From Theocolax elegans (Eukaryota; Arthropoda; Insecta; Hymenoptera; Cerocephalidae): a stretch of DNA of 64,000 bases. Under the pieces are notes generated by a model that saw only the letters and a program-made list of their open reading frames with translations, searched no databases and was not told where the DNA came from. The first letter of the stretch is position 1, and every line of letters begins with the position of its first letter. Location of the stretch: contig CM047431.1 of the NCBI GenBank assembly GCA_026168455.1, positions 22,075,365 to 22,139,364 on the forward strand, given 5' to 3'. Shown here one piece after another: positions 23,762 to 35,530 of the stretch. The position numbers were made by a program, and so were the translations under genes.

Positions 23762-25168
23762 TGTGACGTGTCCACTGGGGATTAGGGTGGAGTTACGAAA
23801 TAATACAAAAAAAAGAACAAATAAAACGATTGCAGGTTTATTGCACTCAAGGTGCTCAAGAGTAATACACGGCAAAGCAGCGGCTTTGCCGTTCAAAATT
23901 GCCAGTCACGTTGGCCCCGGTCGCTCGCGTTCGCGCAATTGCGGGCCGTCCCGCACCTAACCACGCGTCGCGCACACACACTTAAAGGAAGCTGGACTTG
24001 GGAGGAAGGAGCACGGCTCACCTGGACGCTCGTCTCCTGGGTCCTCGGACACACACGTAGTTTATGAAATTGCGGTATATCGGGTCGCACGATCGGTGGT
24101 CGGTCGCAGTCTGTGGAGTATCGGCACGCACGAAGCGAGAGAGTTTTCCCTCGGCGTATTGCGCAGGCGCGCCTACTCTCGCGTCTCGAGTCGTGCGCGC
24201 TCGGCTCAGTTCGTACTGGCCGCTCGGGCCGTGATTTCGCTGCCTCGACGGAGATGTCGTCGACGACGTTGACTTCGTGGTGCTGGATGGCGATTGAGTA
24301 ACTGCAGCCCTGCTGAGATTACTATCTGCGAGGTAAGAGTTTAAATCGTTCCATAGTACCTCGATGTTAAGCTAATCCGAGCCCCTCGAGTTTCTTTATT
24401 GCAGGTGCCGTATGTTATCAATACGGGATCTTCGGCTCGGAGTGTCCGGACAGCTGGAGCACATCGGCGTCTCATAACAGCCCTCAGTGAGCGGAGCCAG
24501 GCAGCGGTGAATCGTCGTCGTCCTATGGAGTGCCGCCAAGGTAATTTACCTACTTTCCTCGGGCTCTATCTAGATGTTTATTTGTGTCTGCCATAACCTC
24601 AACTAGACATGTCATCTCCTTTCCTGTTGGTCCTATTGACATACCTGGGAGAAGCTATGCCTGGTTATAGCTTCTCCATCCTCGTTCCTTAGTAGTCGAC
24701 CCACTTATTAATTGATTACCGTTTCAGGTACTCTAATTGGCAGTACACCATGGCTTGAGCGCAAGGGCGCTACCTCATTCCAAGGCCTGGAGTCTTTACC
24801 TGGGCTGCTCAACCTCGGAGGCTTCTCTTGGGTGCTGGAGAGGGCAGTCAAGGCTGGATGGGACCTGGGGATATGATACGGGTCATTACTGGTGCTGGAG
24901 AAGACATAAGGATGCTGGATCAACGGAGCAGTGTGTGTGTGTGTCATTGTGCGCAGTCAGGAGTCGCATCTCCTTTGCTTCGGGTTCTGCTGCTTACTAC
25001 GCATTGTAAGCTTATATCGGTTGCACACATTCGCATATGTGTGTCTAATAGGACTTAATTGGTATGTATAGCACGCTTACTTCGCATAGTAAGCTTGACA
25101 GGTGCTATACAATACCTTGTCTCGCTAGTTTATTTCTAAGTGACATGTAGTATAACTACAATGTCACA
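23762..25168 (-). repeat. Solo LTR on the minus strand
   Basis: TGTGAC...GTCACA ends bound 1407 bp, with a perfect 4-bp target duplication ATTC (23758-23761, 25169-25172). The minus-strand end 'ccctaatccccagtggacac' resembles the end of the solo LTR at 33719-34980 ('ccctaatccccagcgtgacc'), which sets the orientation; AATAAA lies near that end on the minus strand. No internal retroelement sequence is present, so it is a solo LTR from LTR-LTR recombination. Plus-strand splice-like signals (donor 'gaggtaagagt' near 24331, acceptor 'tctttattgcag' ending near 24403) lie antisense to it. Confidence 0.78.
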
Positions 25169-25372
25169 ATTCTTAAAAATGAATAATAATTTAGTTGATA
25201 TGTATTACCATTTTGTTTCCATTATATTCATTATTTAGATATTAAGTTTTTAAGTATAATAATTTCAAATATTCGTGTGAAATTTTCATAGAATTAAGTT
25301 TGTAGTAAGTGATGACCATCCGTGGATAATTAGCTTACCTTTTTAAATTATATTCAAAGATGAAAAGAACTA

Positions 25373-25700
25373 TTACACTTTGGAATACAATTTGACTTGC
25401 TTACTAATGCCATTGTAAAATTGGCTAAGGTTTTTCGTGTCATATTTAACACTAATCGCATTGTTTTCCAATTTAATATGTGTAATTTCTGATATCAATC
25501 TTTTTCCCCAAAACTTTTCTCGATTTAATATTTCTGCATTTTTAAAATTAAAGGTGTGGTCATATTTTGTTATGTGATCGTTAATAACATACTGTGCGCA
25601 GACTTTTTACTATTATTATTGTGTTCTTTTATTCTACATTGTAGAATTCTTTTCGTCTCTCCTACTTATGTCGTATCACATGTGATGTAGTCACATCACT
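25373..25700 (-). pseudogene. Penelope-like element GIY-YIG endonuclease relic
   Basis: Read on the minus strand, the sequence encodes 'VGETKRILQCRIKEH' followed, after a stop and a frameshift, by 'DHITKYDHTFNFKNAEIL', 'GKRLISEITHIKLENN' and 'YDTKNLSQFYNG', then a stop at 25373-25375. This order (TYVGET, R..EH, H...F.F..A.IL, KR...E..HI) is typical of the C-terminal GIY-YIG domain of Penelope-like retroelements. The tyrosine before VGET is replaced by a stop codon. No reverse transcriptase remains upstream, because the solo LTR family and other sequence adjoin it. The fragment is dead. Confidence 0.72.
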
Positions 25701-26639
25701 AGGCTTCACCTGGGTGCCGTATACTTGACCTGCCACAATTACAATTGTAGTCACTTAATAATTATAAATCTTTTAATCTAAATATATCGTAAATTAAAAC
25801 ACTTTTGCAATAGAATCAGTAGATGAATCTATGCTCATCTATTCTTATGTATTTTAATCCGCTATATTGACATCTGATTTTGCTTCATAGCCCACAAAAT
25901 TTTGTATAAATAATGAAAAACTATAGAAAATCGCTGAAAATCGTGAAAAACTGTATTTTTTGCTGTAATAAAGACTGTCTTGATCGCTTCGCTCAGGCGG
26001 TAACTCTGACTCTTGCATGAATCACCTAATATGCTTAGAATGGATATTGAGGAGATAATTCGGATCTGTTAAATGAATTCTAGAATTTATACGAATTTGG
26101 GTACATAAGTTAGGAGGTGCGGCACCGACTCCAAAAAGTCGAATTGACTCTCTGGGAGAGGTGTCTTATGAATATTGTCACTTAGTTCATCAGAGTGTGT
26201 CAATATCAACGGATATTAATGCCAAAAATTATTTTTCTGTTTGTAGCGCAAACGTTGTAATTTTGCAATAAATTCGAGGTTATTTTAAAAATTTTTTTTA
26301 ATTGATTTTTCAGATACAGTGTTGCGTCTAATAAAATTCTTTATCGAAGTGTGCTCGAATCTTTTGGTCGAGGCATGACGCTCGTGTGTAGAGGGGAGAC
26401 TCAAACCGCAGAGAAGGGGGACTCGAACCGCAGTAAACGACAAAGCGGCAAGTGGGAGAGGGGGAACTCGCGTAGCAAGTAGAAGAACGGGAACCGTTGG
26501 GCACCATAGGCTTAAAATGCGGCGCAATTTTTGACTCGCTCTCTTTCGAGGCTTAGTCTTGACAGCGCATTCGAAAAATATCATCCACAATCTTCTTGGC
26601 GATTACGAGCAGACGTTGGACGAGCAGAGGTTGGACGAT
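25701..26639. other. Mixed AT-rich then GC-rich non-coding region
   Basis: 25750-26290 is AT-rich with no gene. From ~26340 base composition shifts towards GC. The minus-strand ORF at 26285-26590 has no domain I recognise. This stretch may belong to the 5' region of the LINE downstream, but no boundary can be set. Confidence 0.35.
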
Positions 26640-26785
26640 CAGGCGGTACGACTCGGCATTCACGGGCAGGCGGTACGGTTCGGCGTTCACGGGCATTTGG
26701 TGCGGTTCGACGTTCACGGGCATTTGGTGCGGTTCGACGTTCACGGGCAGGCGGTACGGTTCGACATTCACGGGCAGGCGGTGCG
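26640..26785. repeat. 27-bp minisatellite, ~5.5 copies
   Basis: Unit 'caggcggtacggttcggcg' plus 'ttcacggg', with 'catttggtgcgg' variants in the middle two. Because 27 is divisible by three, open frames with 9-residue periods exist in several frames on both strands; they are artefacts. Confidence 0.88.
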
Positions 26786-27108
26786 ACTTAGCGTACTAGA
26801 AAGGCGTTCCTTTGCGGGTAGCCATTTTTGGATTCCGGCAGGCGAGCGAGCGGGTCATTCCGCAAAAAAGCGACCTACCTATTCAACAAGCGAGCGGCGG
26901 TAAGCAACTTCGCGCGCGGCGACAAGTTCGTCGCGGTCATCGCGTCCGAGCGACCGGACACGTGCACACACATACACACATTGACATTCGAATACTACGA
27001 TCCAATTGGATAGCGAGAGTCTGATCTCTCCACAAACTAAAAGAAAATCTGATCTCTCTACAATGAACGAACAAACAAAAACAAAGCACATAAATACACA
27101 TACACACA

Positions 27109-27140
<32 letters not shown>

Positions 27141-27726
27141 AGTAAATGGGCGTACATTTTCGAGCTCCGCTTTTACTGCTCTTTTAACACTTTTGCCCAC
27201 TCTTCGGAGCTTTTTCTTCTTTCAGAGATTAATCCTCCAGCTTGGTTCTCTGGCTTGTGCTAATAACTTATGGATTTAATACATTTTTTGAGCCAGGAGA
27301 GATCAATTTCTGCTACTTCGATTGATACACGAGAAGTCTCCATTGTTCAGTACACACCATCGAGCCCGAAATCATAGAAGCATATTGGTCATCTCTGCAG
27401 TTCCATCAAGAAGGAGAATTGTGACATTATCAACTGAAAGAGTGAAAACTGCATTTATAGTGCGTTGTGTATCGTGCAATGGCTTTCATAAACATTATTT
27501 AATTAATTGTGATTAGGATTAAGTTGCGTGAATTAGGTTAGGTTACGCTCATAGGTTATGCTACCACGTGCTCATTTTAGTAGCATGGCTACCTAGCATT
27601 CATTATTGTTATTGTAATTAGTTGCAGAATTATCCGTGAGGTGTCACCACTACTTTAGTGTGAAAATTGGTACACTGCTTTAAACGCGAAACTATATATT
27701 GTAACCACGCGTGCGCATAATAATCG
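26786..27726. other. Probable LINE 5' region with a CT microsatellite
   Basis: Contains short CA repeats (26964-26982), (CT)n at 27110-27137 and no convincing ORF. A telomere-like doublet TTAGGTTAGG lies at ~27534. It precedes the LINE ORF1 and may be its 5' UTR; the element start could not be found. Confidence 0.4.
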
Positions 27727-28816
27727 ATGACTACAAGTTGTGTCAAACGCGATATGCGGTTTATGTAAAGAATTAATATCTCTTGACACCAGTCAAACAG
27801 CCGAGTGCTCGTATTGTGGAAAGCTACTACACCATAGCTGTTTAGATCCGCTTGATTCATCGGGAGTGATTGAATGTTGTTATCCATCTCCAACAAATTC
27901 ACTCCCACCATCTTCGACTTCTAGGGACATTCTTAGCTTAGACTCGCTTTTACATTCGGGCGTAAATACGCGTCCTGCCAAGCGTCCTCCCTCTCCACAT
28001 ACCCCCACCTCCAGTCAAGCCGCGAAACATCAACGCGCTCAGCTGTCTGCTCGCTTAAAATCACGCGATACACTTTCTTTTCGTTCGAAACTATACAGCG
28101 TTCTTGAAAGTCCCGAGCATCCATTTAATTCTGAAAAATATGCCTCGATCACACGGAAATGCTGTTGACACCGCTCCAGCCTATTTTCAGAATTTCGTTG
28201 ACCACTTTAATAAACGCATGGATGGTTTGGAGTCAGGTTTCAACTATATTAATAATACTCACACCCTAGTCGATACCTGCGAGTTAAAAATATCGGGCAT
28301 TCCATCAAATATCACTGCTTCTCCGACTGATATTGTGTCTGTTTTTGCCGCCATGGGTATCAATGTGCTAGCTACACACGTAATCCACGCTCGCGTTTGG
28401 CCTCAGAAAAAGTCTTCGACTGATACGTTTTCGCAGCCTGGTTCTTCGAGTCAAAATTCACCTGCCATTCAAATACTTGGTGTTTGGTAATTCAAATGTC
28501 ATCGCCCACTGTTCGCGATCGAGTACTTACCAACACTTCGGCATTGAAAATTCATACTGCGCAGACCTTGTTTAAATCAGGCGGCGATACTACAATATTT
28601 ATTCCTCCCATTTGGCCGAAAAAGGTTGATCTTTTGGAGCGCAAGGCAAGGCAGGTGGCTTTGTCTAAACACTATCTAAGGCCTGTTATTCGCAATCTAA
28701 CAGTATGTATGCGTGCGAGTGTATCGTCGTCATTCATTCCTATTCGCTCGGAGGCGGATCTCTTAGCCTTACCCGCTCTACCCCCTAAAAACACGGAGGC
28801 GATGCAACAATTATGA
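27727..28816 (+). pseudogene. CR1-like LINE ORF1 (PHD-type finger protein), frameshifted
   Basis: ATG at 27727 opens a frame that is lost within ~12 codons; the good frame continues as 'CGLCKELI...CSYCGKLLHHSC', a C-x2-C...C-x2-C-x4-H-x2-C finger like the PHD finger in ORF1 of CR1/L2/Kiri-type LINEs. A Ser/Pro-rich linker follows (residues ~45-105). A stop at ~28166 and a shift move the reading to 28104-28490 (coiled, Asn-rich, 'LKISGIPSN') and then 28484-28816, whose 'SPTVRDRVL...IFIPPIWP...LRPVIRNL' looks like the C-terminal half of ORF1. ORF1 proteins bind element RNA. At least three frame changes break it. Confidence 0.72.
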
Positions 28817-31682
28817 AGAATTGATGGTCGGTCGTGGTCCTTACAGAAAAAGGAGTTTATTTCTATTGCCCATGCCAATATAAATAGATTAAAAACAAAT
28901 TTTAATCTTCTTGAAGCTCGTTGCGTAGATAATTTCTATATCATTGCCATCACCGAAACTTTTCTCGCTGACAATGATAATGATACACTTATCTCACTTG
29001 ATGGGTTCTCTTTTTATCGCTCTGATCGTATTGGAAAGGGTGGAGGCGGTGTCGGTATATACGTTCGGGATTGTTACCCTGTAAAAATTCTTTGTAAATC
29101 AAATGAAGTATTCGATAATAAACCTGAATATCTTATTTTGCACATTAAAATTGGCATTAATAATATTTTATTTGCTGTTATTTACAGACGTCCCCACGCT
29201 GCGCATCCTTCTGAATTTTTCTCAGTTATTTCTGAGTTAGCCTATTCCTACTCCCACTTGATCATCACCGGTGACCTTAATATTAACATGACAACTATTA
29301 ATAATGACTCTACTTACCTGGGCAATGAAATTGAGTCTCAAGGATTATGCTTGGTTCCTTCTGGCTGTACTCACCATTATGTTTATAGGGATAACTTTGA
29401 CTTATCTCACACATGGTTAGACTTGTTCATCATAAACAACAAAGATTACATCAGAAGCTTTGCAAAAACAGATGCTCCGTTTGCTGCAGGTCACGACCTT
29501 ATTGATCTCACCCTGAACTTAGTATTTGATACTTCAGTAAGCTGTAGCAAATATAGCACTCGCAAATTAAGCCATATAAATGAGGCCGCACTGAGAAATG
29601 AACTTCGGTCTAATTTTTGTCGCATTTATGTCGCAACCGATCAGACAATCGCCCCTCTCTTAGATTTAGTTAACTTAATTTTTAAAAATATTAATACAGA
29701 CCCTGCGAATTTGGATACAAATTTACAAAACGACTCTAAAATTTCTACTTGTGAGTCAAATTTAGACGCATTAGTCAACAATTTTGAGCGGATTATCAAT
29801 AAATCTTTCGATGTAGTTGCTCCTGTGATCACTACCACTATAAAGAAGAACAAAAAGTCGTGGGTTAATGAAGAAAACAGGAAATTGACGCGCGATCGTG
29901 ACAAGTCATATAAAGCTTCTCTTCAATATGGTCGCTTCTCCAAAGCTTTCTCTAACTACAAACTTTTAAGAAGCCAAATCAGCAACGTCCTTTACACAGC
30001 TAAAAACAAATTTTTTGCGAACAAATTAGAGCAAGCTTCAGACCTAAAGGAAAGGTGGAAAATTATACGTAATCTGAAAGTGACTAAACCTAACTTGCCG
30101 TCACCCCTTGAAATGTTTACTCCAGATGAGTTAAATAGATATTATGCCACCGTTTCTCCAAATGCTGAACCCCTCTCCTGTGAAGATGTTACTCTATTAC
30201 TAACTTCTCCTACAGGACGTAATCCAATCTTTGACTTCACCGAAATTAATGCTTTCGACATTCTCAGAGTGCTAAGAACAACGTATTCTAAATCTACTGG
30301 TTTTGATAAAATCTCTTTCCAAATGTTGAAATTAGCTGTACCCGAACTCTCCATCTTTTTTACTACTTTATTTAACTATTCACTCAGCACTTCAACGTAC
30401 ACTTCAAATTGGAAAAAAAGCCCTATACTACCTTTAGCCAAAAGCTCATCAATAAATTCGCCCGCTGATACTAGACCCATTGCCCTCTTGCCCGAGGTAT
30501 CGAAACTACTAGAAAAACTAGTCCACTTGCAACTTTCTTCGTTTTTGAACTCAAATAATCTAATTGACAGTTTTCAAGCAAGTTTCAGAAAGGGCCATAG
30601 TACTCAGATGGCTTTGTTAAATATATTAGAAGACGTTCGTTGCGCAATCGACCGTAGGCAGGTCACTATCTTAGTAATGTTTGACTTTTCTAAAGCTTTT
30701 GATAGACTGCTTCATCTGCTCCTGCTTATCAAATTAAAAAACCTGGTTTTTTAACTACTTGAATTTGAGATATCAGTCCGTCATTGATAAGGATGGGCGA
30801 CCCTCGACTTGGCTTCCCACTGTCGCTGGGGTACCACAGGGTAGTGTCCTTGGTCTCCTATTATTTACAATATTCATAAATGATTTATCCAGTGTACTTC
30901 ATAATTCTAAGCTGATGACACACAAATTTACTTGCACTGTTACCCAAGCGAGTTGATTGGTGGAATCTCTTTGATTCAACAAGATGTGGACGAAATTGCC
31001 TTTTGGGCATCTACAAATGGCCTGGAACTCAACACCAGGAAAACCAAGATCATGATCATGGGGAGCGAAAATTTTATCAGCTGTATTAACTTTGCAGATT
31101 TCCTAAGAATAAATCTTCTAGGTGATAGTTTGCCGTACTTTTCCAATGTTCGAAATCTTCGAAATCTGCTCTACTCGTTACGATTTCACAAGCGGGCACT
31201 ATCTGAAGATCTTCGTAAACTGCTAGTTGAATGTCTTATCCCCTCACTTCGATTACATGTCCGTTGTATTCCACGATCTTGATAATACCCGCTCGCTTAA
31301 AGTTCAACGTCTTCTAAATGCATGTGTTCGGTTTGTTCACGGCTACATCCCATGGTGCGTCCATGTTACTCCATATCGCCAGAAACTGGGTTGGTTATCT
31401 GCCAGTAGACGACGTGAGTATTTATTAACATCTCTAGCATACTCTGTGATTGCCCGTGAAAATCCGTCATATGTCTCCAGTCGTTTTTCACTAATAGGAC
31501 GAGATATAATTCCTCGCATGTCTTCGCGCCACCCTCTTCGATCACTCGCATATGCAGTCCCGAGAACTGAAGCCATGCACCGCTCATTTACTATAAAAGC
31601 GTCAAAAATAATAAATTCGTTACCTAAACCCGATTTTACCATAGATAGTATTCAGTCCTTCAAAACTATCCTTTGGACTTAA
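28817..31682 (+). pseudogene. CR1-like LINE ORF2 (endonuclease and reverse transcriptase)
   Basis: A single frame is open from 28817 to 30754 but has no ATG near its start. It begins with an APE-type endonuclease ('IAITETFL', 'FAVIYRRPH', 'ITGDLNINM', 'GHDLIDLTL') and continues into the RT palm ('RPIALLPEVSKLLEKL', 'FRKGHSTQMALL', 'MFDFSKAFD'). A stop at 30752-30754 and shifts follow: 'GVPQGSVLGLLLFTIFINDL' in one frame, then 'ADDTQIYLHC' (catalytic DD kept) in another near 30915. The C-terminal part runs to TAA at 31680-31682. The order and the short tandem AATC 3' end fit the CR1/L2/Kiri group. Confidence 0.85.
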
Positions 31683-32976
31683 CTCACAAATAGAAATGTC
31701 AGCGACTGGAACGATCGTGTCATTCGAGAGGGCATTATAGCTCCTACAAATGTTTAATCAATGTTCATTTCTGTAGGAACCCTTAACGTTTTAACTGCGG
31801 GGGTGGTCGATACATTGACCACCTAAAATACACAACATATTTAATGTTTTTAGATTAATTTTGATGTTTTGAATGTATATAAAATATTTTTACACTTCCT
31901 CAAAATATTATTCACCTTGAAAATAGGCATTTCAAGGTCAAATTTCATCCCTAGTAAAAGCGAGAATTTTAGAGTGATTTCTTTCGTCATTTTATATACT
32001 GTTTATAAAAAATACTTTAAAAAAATCACTGTGGTATCCTTAACCTTGAAAATTTACAGTCATGGTCATATTGTATTTTATTTGCATAAGCGAAAATTCG
32101 ATCTAGCTTTTTAGCGTTATTGATGAGGTCAAAACGGGAAAAAAGTAAAAAAATCCTAAAATTATCTTTGTTCATGAAAATGTCTATTTCGCGATGAAAT
32201 TTTAGTTTCCAAAACAAAATATCGAGCTTCAACCTTATTTTTGAAGGTTACATAAAATGCTGCGGCATTCATTTTCAGCGTGATCTAAAATCAATGACGT
32301 AAACACAAAATCTGTATTTTACTATTTCGATCTGGGAGTTGGCATATCTTTGTTGTTCGTCAACTAGGTACGAGATAAACGTCATCACTTATTGCAGAAA
32401 CTCGTCTAATCTTCAAAAATATTTTAATCTCAAAAAATTAAATTATTTTTTATTCATTCATATTTATAAATTTATAATACGATGCAGATTGGTACTTTTT
32501 ATGCATAACTTATTAGTCTCCAGGATTTGCACAGTATATAATTTTTACTATTTTCACTTTTTAATTATAACACTATTGAATAGTGTAATATTCTATCTTC
32601 TATAAAATGGCTGAATATGAAGCTTGGAGTAGTGGCGAGTCCGAACCAGAACATGAAGTATTAGAAAACGAGGTTTTAGACAATGGAGCAGAAAATGAAG
32701 ACATCGGGGAATTCAATTTGGAAGACTTTTCTTATAAAGAAACTCAATTGTCTGAGGACGCGTATTTTTATTCATCAATTAAAGATTTTCAAGGTAGCTC
32801 CGAAATAAATTCGAATATCTCTTTTTCAGGAAATACACCAATTGATTATTTCAATTACTTTTGTGATTCTTCTTTACTCAAAAAAATTGTAGAGGAAACC
32901 AATCGTTACGCAACTCAAAATCCCATAACTCGTTCTTCCCATATGAAAGCTTGGTCCCCTGTCACAAAAACAGAAT

Positions 32977-33058
32977 ACATCGTATGACCTCCGTCGCTGA
33001 TTAGCACCGGTTTGGGAGCATAAAAAGAGCGACGTTAAAATAATAAAAAAAAAATCCT
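32977..33058 (+). mobile_element. 5'-truncated SINE tail in the piggyBac gene
   Basis: The phrases 'cctccgtcgctgattag' and 'agcgacgttaaa' plus an A-rich tail match the 3' end of the full SINE at 10870-11310. Only ~80 bases are present, as for an early-terminated reverse transcript. It marks a junction where part of the transposase gene has been lost. No target duplication is clear. Confidence 0.75.
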
Positions 33059-33718
33059 TTAGTGAAAATAAAGCCAGTAATAGAACACGTGCAAAGCAAA
33101 TTTTCAGCAGTTCTTACTCCAGGAAGAAATCTGTGCATAGATGAAAGTCTATTATTATGGAAAGGTAGGCTTCGATTCAAGCAGTACGTTCCTTTGAAGA
33201 GAAATCGCTTTGGCATCAAGCTATTCATGATTGTAGACTGCAAGACGGGATTCGTGTTGGGTTTTATTGTTTATACTGGCGCAGACACTGATTATCAAAA
33301 GTTTGATTAGGGTGTTACTGGCGATATTGTAGTTCACTTTTTACAATCTTATTTTTATAAGGGTCATGTTGTATACATAGACAGGTGGTATACGTCTCCC
33401 ACTTTGGCAGAATTTTTACACGATCGTGATACAGGTATGTGTGGTACAGTGAAAGCAAATAGAAAGGGAATGCCAAAGCTTGAAAGCAAGTTAGTTGGAG
33501 GTGAAGTACAAGTCTCTCACAACGATGTGTGGATGGCAGTGAGCTGGGAAGATAAACGTAGCGTGCGTATGCTTACACCTGTGCACGAACTTGAATTCTG
33601 TGCAACTGGAAAAAAATGTTACCTAACAAATAAAGATATTATAAAGCCAAGGTGTGTCCACATTTATAATCAAAATATGGGTGGTATTGATAATGTTGAT
33701 AGACAATGTGACAAGGTA

Positions 33719-34980
33719 TGTAATACCTGTCAAGGTAATAAGCGAGCGAACCCCAATATAAACTAGCCTACCTACCCTCACATCTCTAAGCCTACCTAGC
33801 CTACCCGAAGCTCCCCAAATCCCCAATACTCCTCTTGGTTCCCTCCACGTAGCACATGGAAGCAGCATGTCAGGAGAGGCGACACAACTTCCAGGAGGCT
33901 TCGCACCAGGACCATGGAGCAGACTGCGATGGCCCAAGGTGCCAGATGGAGCAGCACGAGCAGCAACAAGATATCCAGGAAGCTGTGAAACAGTTAAATA
34001 ATTAATAAGAATCCTAATTAGAAGGAAACAAGGACGCATGTAGTTCACATAGTAACTGACAGCTACATGCTAGGAGAGGATTGGAAGTGAGGTTATGGTA
34101 ATCATAACATTACCATAACTCTCAATTAATCATTAGTAAATAATACGCAGCACTCCCTCGGGAGATAGATATTCACCTAAGAAGCAGCCAGAATCCCCGC
34201 AGCAACACAGCATCGAAGAAGAGCAGCAGTCACCGACCCGACGCGCAGCAGCTGAGCAGCCACCGTGAGAGCGAGTGAGAGAGAAGACTCGAAGATCGGC
34301 CGTCCCGGCTGCACCTGTAACAGAGTAGACTCATTAGCCGATACGTTAGACATCACGGAACGATCATAAAGGCTTACCTGGGTTACAGCATCACTAGGAA
34401 CACCGTCCTCTCCGTGGGAAGCAGCAGCCCCGGCAACGTCGTCCGCCTTGATAAACATGGCCGCGAGCACTCACTACACGAGGCGCGCGAGACGACGGCG
34501 GCCGACGGGCGACTCGACGCGAGAAGCTGCGCGCGCACGTCGGGCCCGAGCAACGAAGCGGCGAACGAGCCCGAGCTCGAGAGAGCTCATCGGGACGCCA
34601 TCGAGGCAACATCAGAACCGATTCACGACCGAATACCGATCGATATTTCGAGTGTGTGTGTGTGCATGAGAGCGAGAGCAATTGACCGCAGAGCAGCAAC
34701 TCCAGGAGACGATCTCCATTGAGCAAAGATGGGTGTACGCCTTGCACCAAGTATTCTCCTGATCGTAAGTGTGCTTCCCCTTACTCCCCTCCCCTCCCCT
34801 CGCGCAGCAAGTAGCAGCAGCTCGCACGCAGCCGAGCATACTATATAAATTCGCCGCGATCGTACGCGGCTGGCGCCCAAACCATTTATCAACCTTATAA
34901 TAAATTAATATTATTTATTAGATTTAATTCGTTTATTTCGCCTTTGACGCCACGCCCTAATCCCCAGCGTGACCGTTACA
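33719..34980 (+). repeat. Solo LTR inside the piggyBac transposase gene
   Basis: TGTAATACC...GACCGTTACA bounds ~1262 bp without coding features. AATAAA-like sites and a TATA-like 'ctatataaattcg' occur in the right half. The end 'ccctaatccccagcgtgacc' resembles the minus-strand solo LTR at 23762. The flanks are ambiguous: ACAA is present at 33711-33714 and 34981-34984, four bases before the TG on the left, so the exact left end is uncertain. Removing it rejoins 'GIDNVDRQ' and 'TMKWYRKLFF' of the transposase with one frameshift. Confidence 0.72.
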
Positions 34981-35377
34981 ACAATTACCTATAACAGAAA
35001 CAGTGCGAAAAACAATGAAATGGTATCGAAAGCTTTTTTTTCATCTTATTGATCTTTGTCTATCCAATGCTCATGCGTTGTATAAAATGAGAAACGTGAA
35101 AGCTATATCTTTTGCTTCATTTAGATTACAGGTTGCTAGATCATTACTGAAACTTGATCCTTCTGCAAGCATCTCTCCTTACCATGACTCTCCCATTCGA
35201 TTAGTTGGCCGCCATTTCCCGAGACAAGGTACAAGTCGAAGATGCCACTTGTGCTCTTTGCGTAAGACTCCACGTAGAACGACATACATTTGCCCTAGTT
35301 GTGAAACTTCTCTATGCGCAGCACCATGCTTTGAAGAGTACCACACAAAAGAGACATTACCGTAGAGCCAATCATTT

Positions 35378-35530
35378 GTACGTGAAAGGCAAGGGGACTC
35401 ACGGAAATCAAGCATCCCGAAACGTGAGAGGCAAGAGAACTCACGAAAATCAAGCACCCCAATGGGACCACCTTTTCGCCACATCCACGTCGTTGATCCT
35501 GGGTTATGCTAAGAGCGAATGTCAGAATAT
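35378..35530 (+). repeat. Duplicated 'gtgagaggcaag' segment after the piggyBac stop codon
   Basis: Two ~42-bp copies ('cgtgaaaggcaagggga'...'aagcatcccg' and 'cgtgagaggcaagagaa'...'aagcacccc') follow the transposase. Each contains the inverted pair CGTGAG/CTCACG. A similar segment follows the mariner transposase at 45722-45830. Confidence 0.65.

Larger units (their letters stand above)
32607..35365 (+). pseudogene. piggyBac transposase (DDE_Tnp_1_7 type), interrupted
   Basis: ATG at 32607 starts an acidic N-terminus (Glu-rich, ~60 residues) followed by 'NTPIDYFNYFCDSSLL' and 'MKAWSPVTKTE'. Part of the N-terminal domain is then missing, replaced by a SINE tail. The catalytic core resumes near 33060 with the three aspartate sites of the family: 'NLCIDESLLLWKGR', 'VVYIDRWYTSPTL' and 'MGGIDNVDRQ'. 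A stop lies at 33308-33310. A solo LTR separates this from 'MKWYRKLFFHLIDL' and the C-terminal cysteine-rich domain ('CHLCSLRKTP', 'CPSCETSLC', ending at 35365), which in the family binds the transposon ends. Confidence 0.88.

Noticed and set aside
26531..26903. Repeat-protein gene (9-residue repeats)
   Set aside because: Several frames on both strands stay open across the 27-bp minisatellite, so the ORFs are not evidence of coding.
27530..27545. Interstitial telomeric repeat (TTAGG)n
   Set aside because: Only two units are present here and at 63627; this is too few to call.
34394..34892. ORFs of 70-118 codons near 34.4-34.9 kb
   Set aside because: They overlap each other on both strands inside a solo LTR and show only GC-rich Arg/Ser-biased composition.
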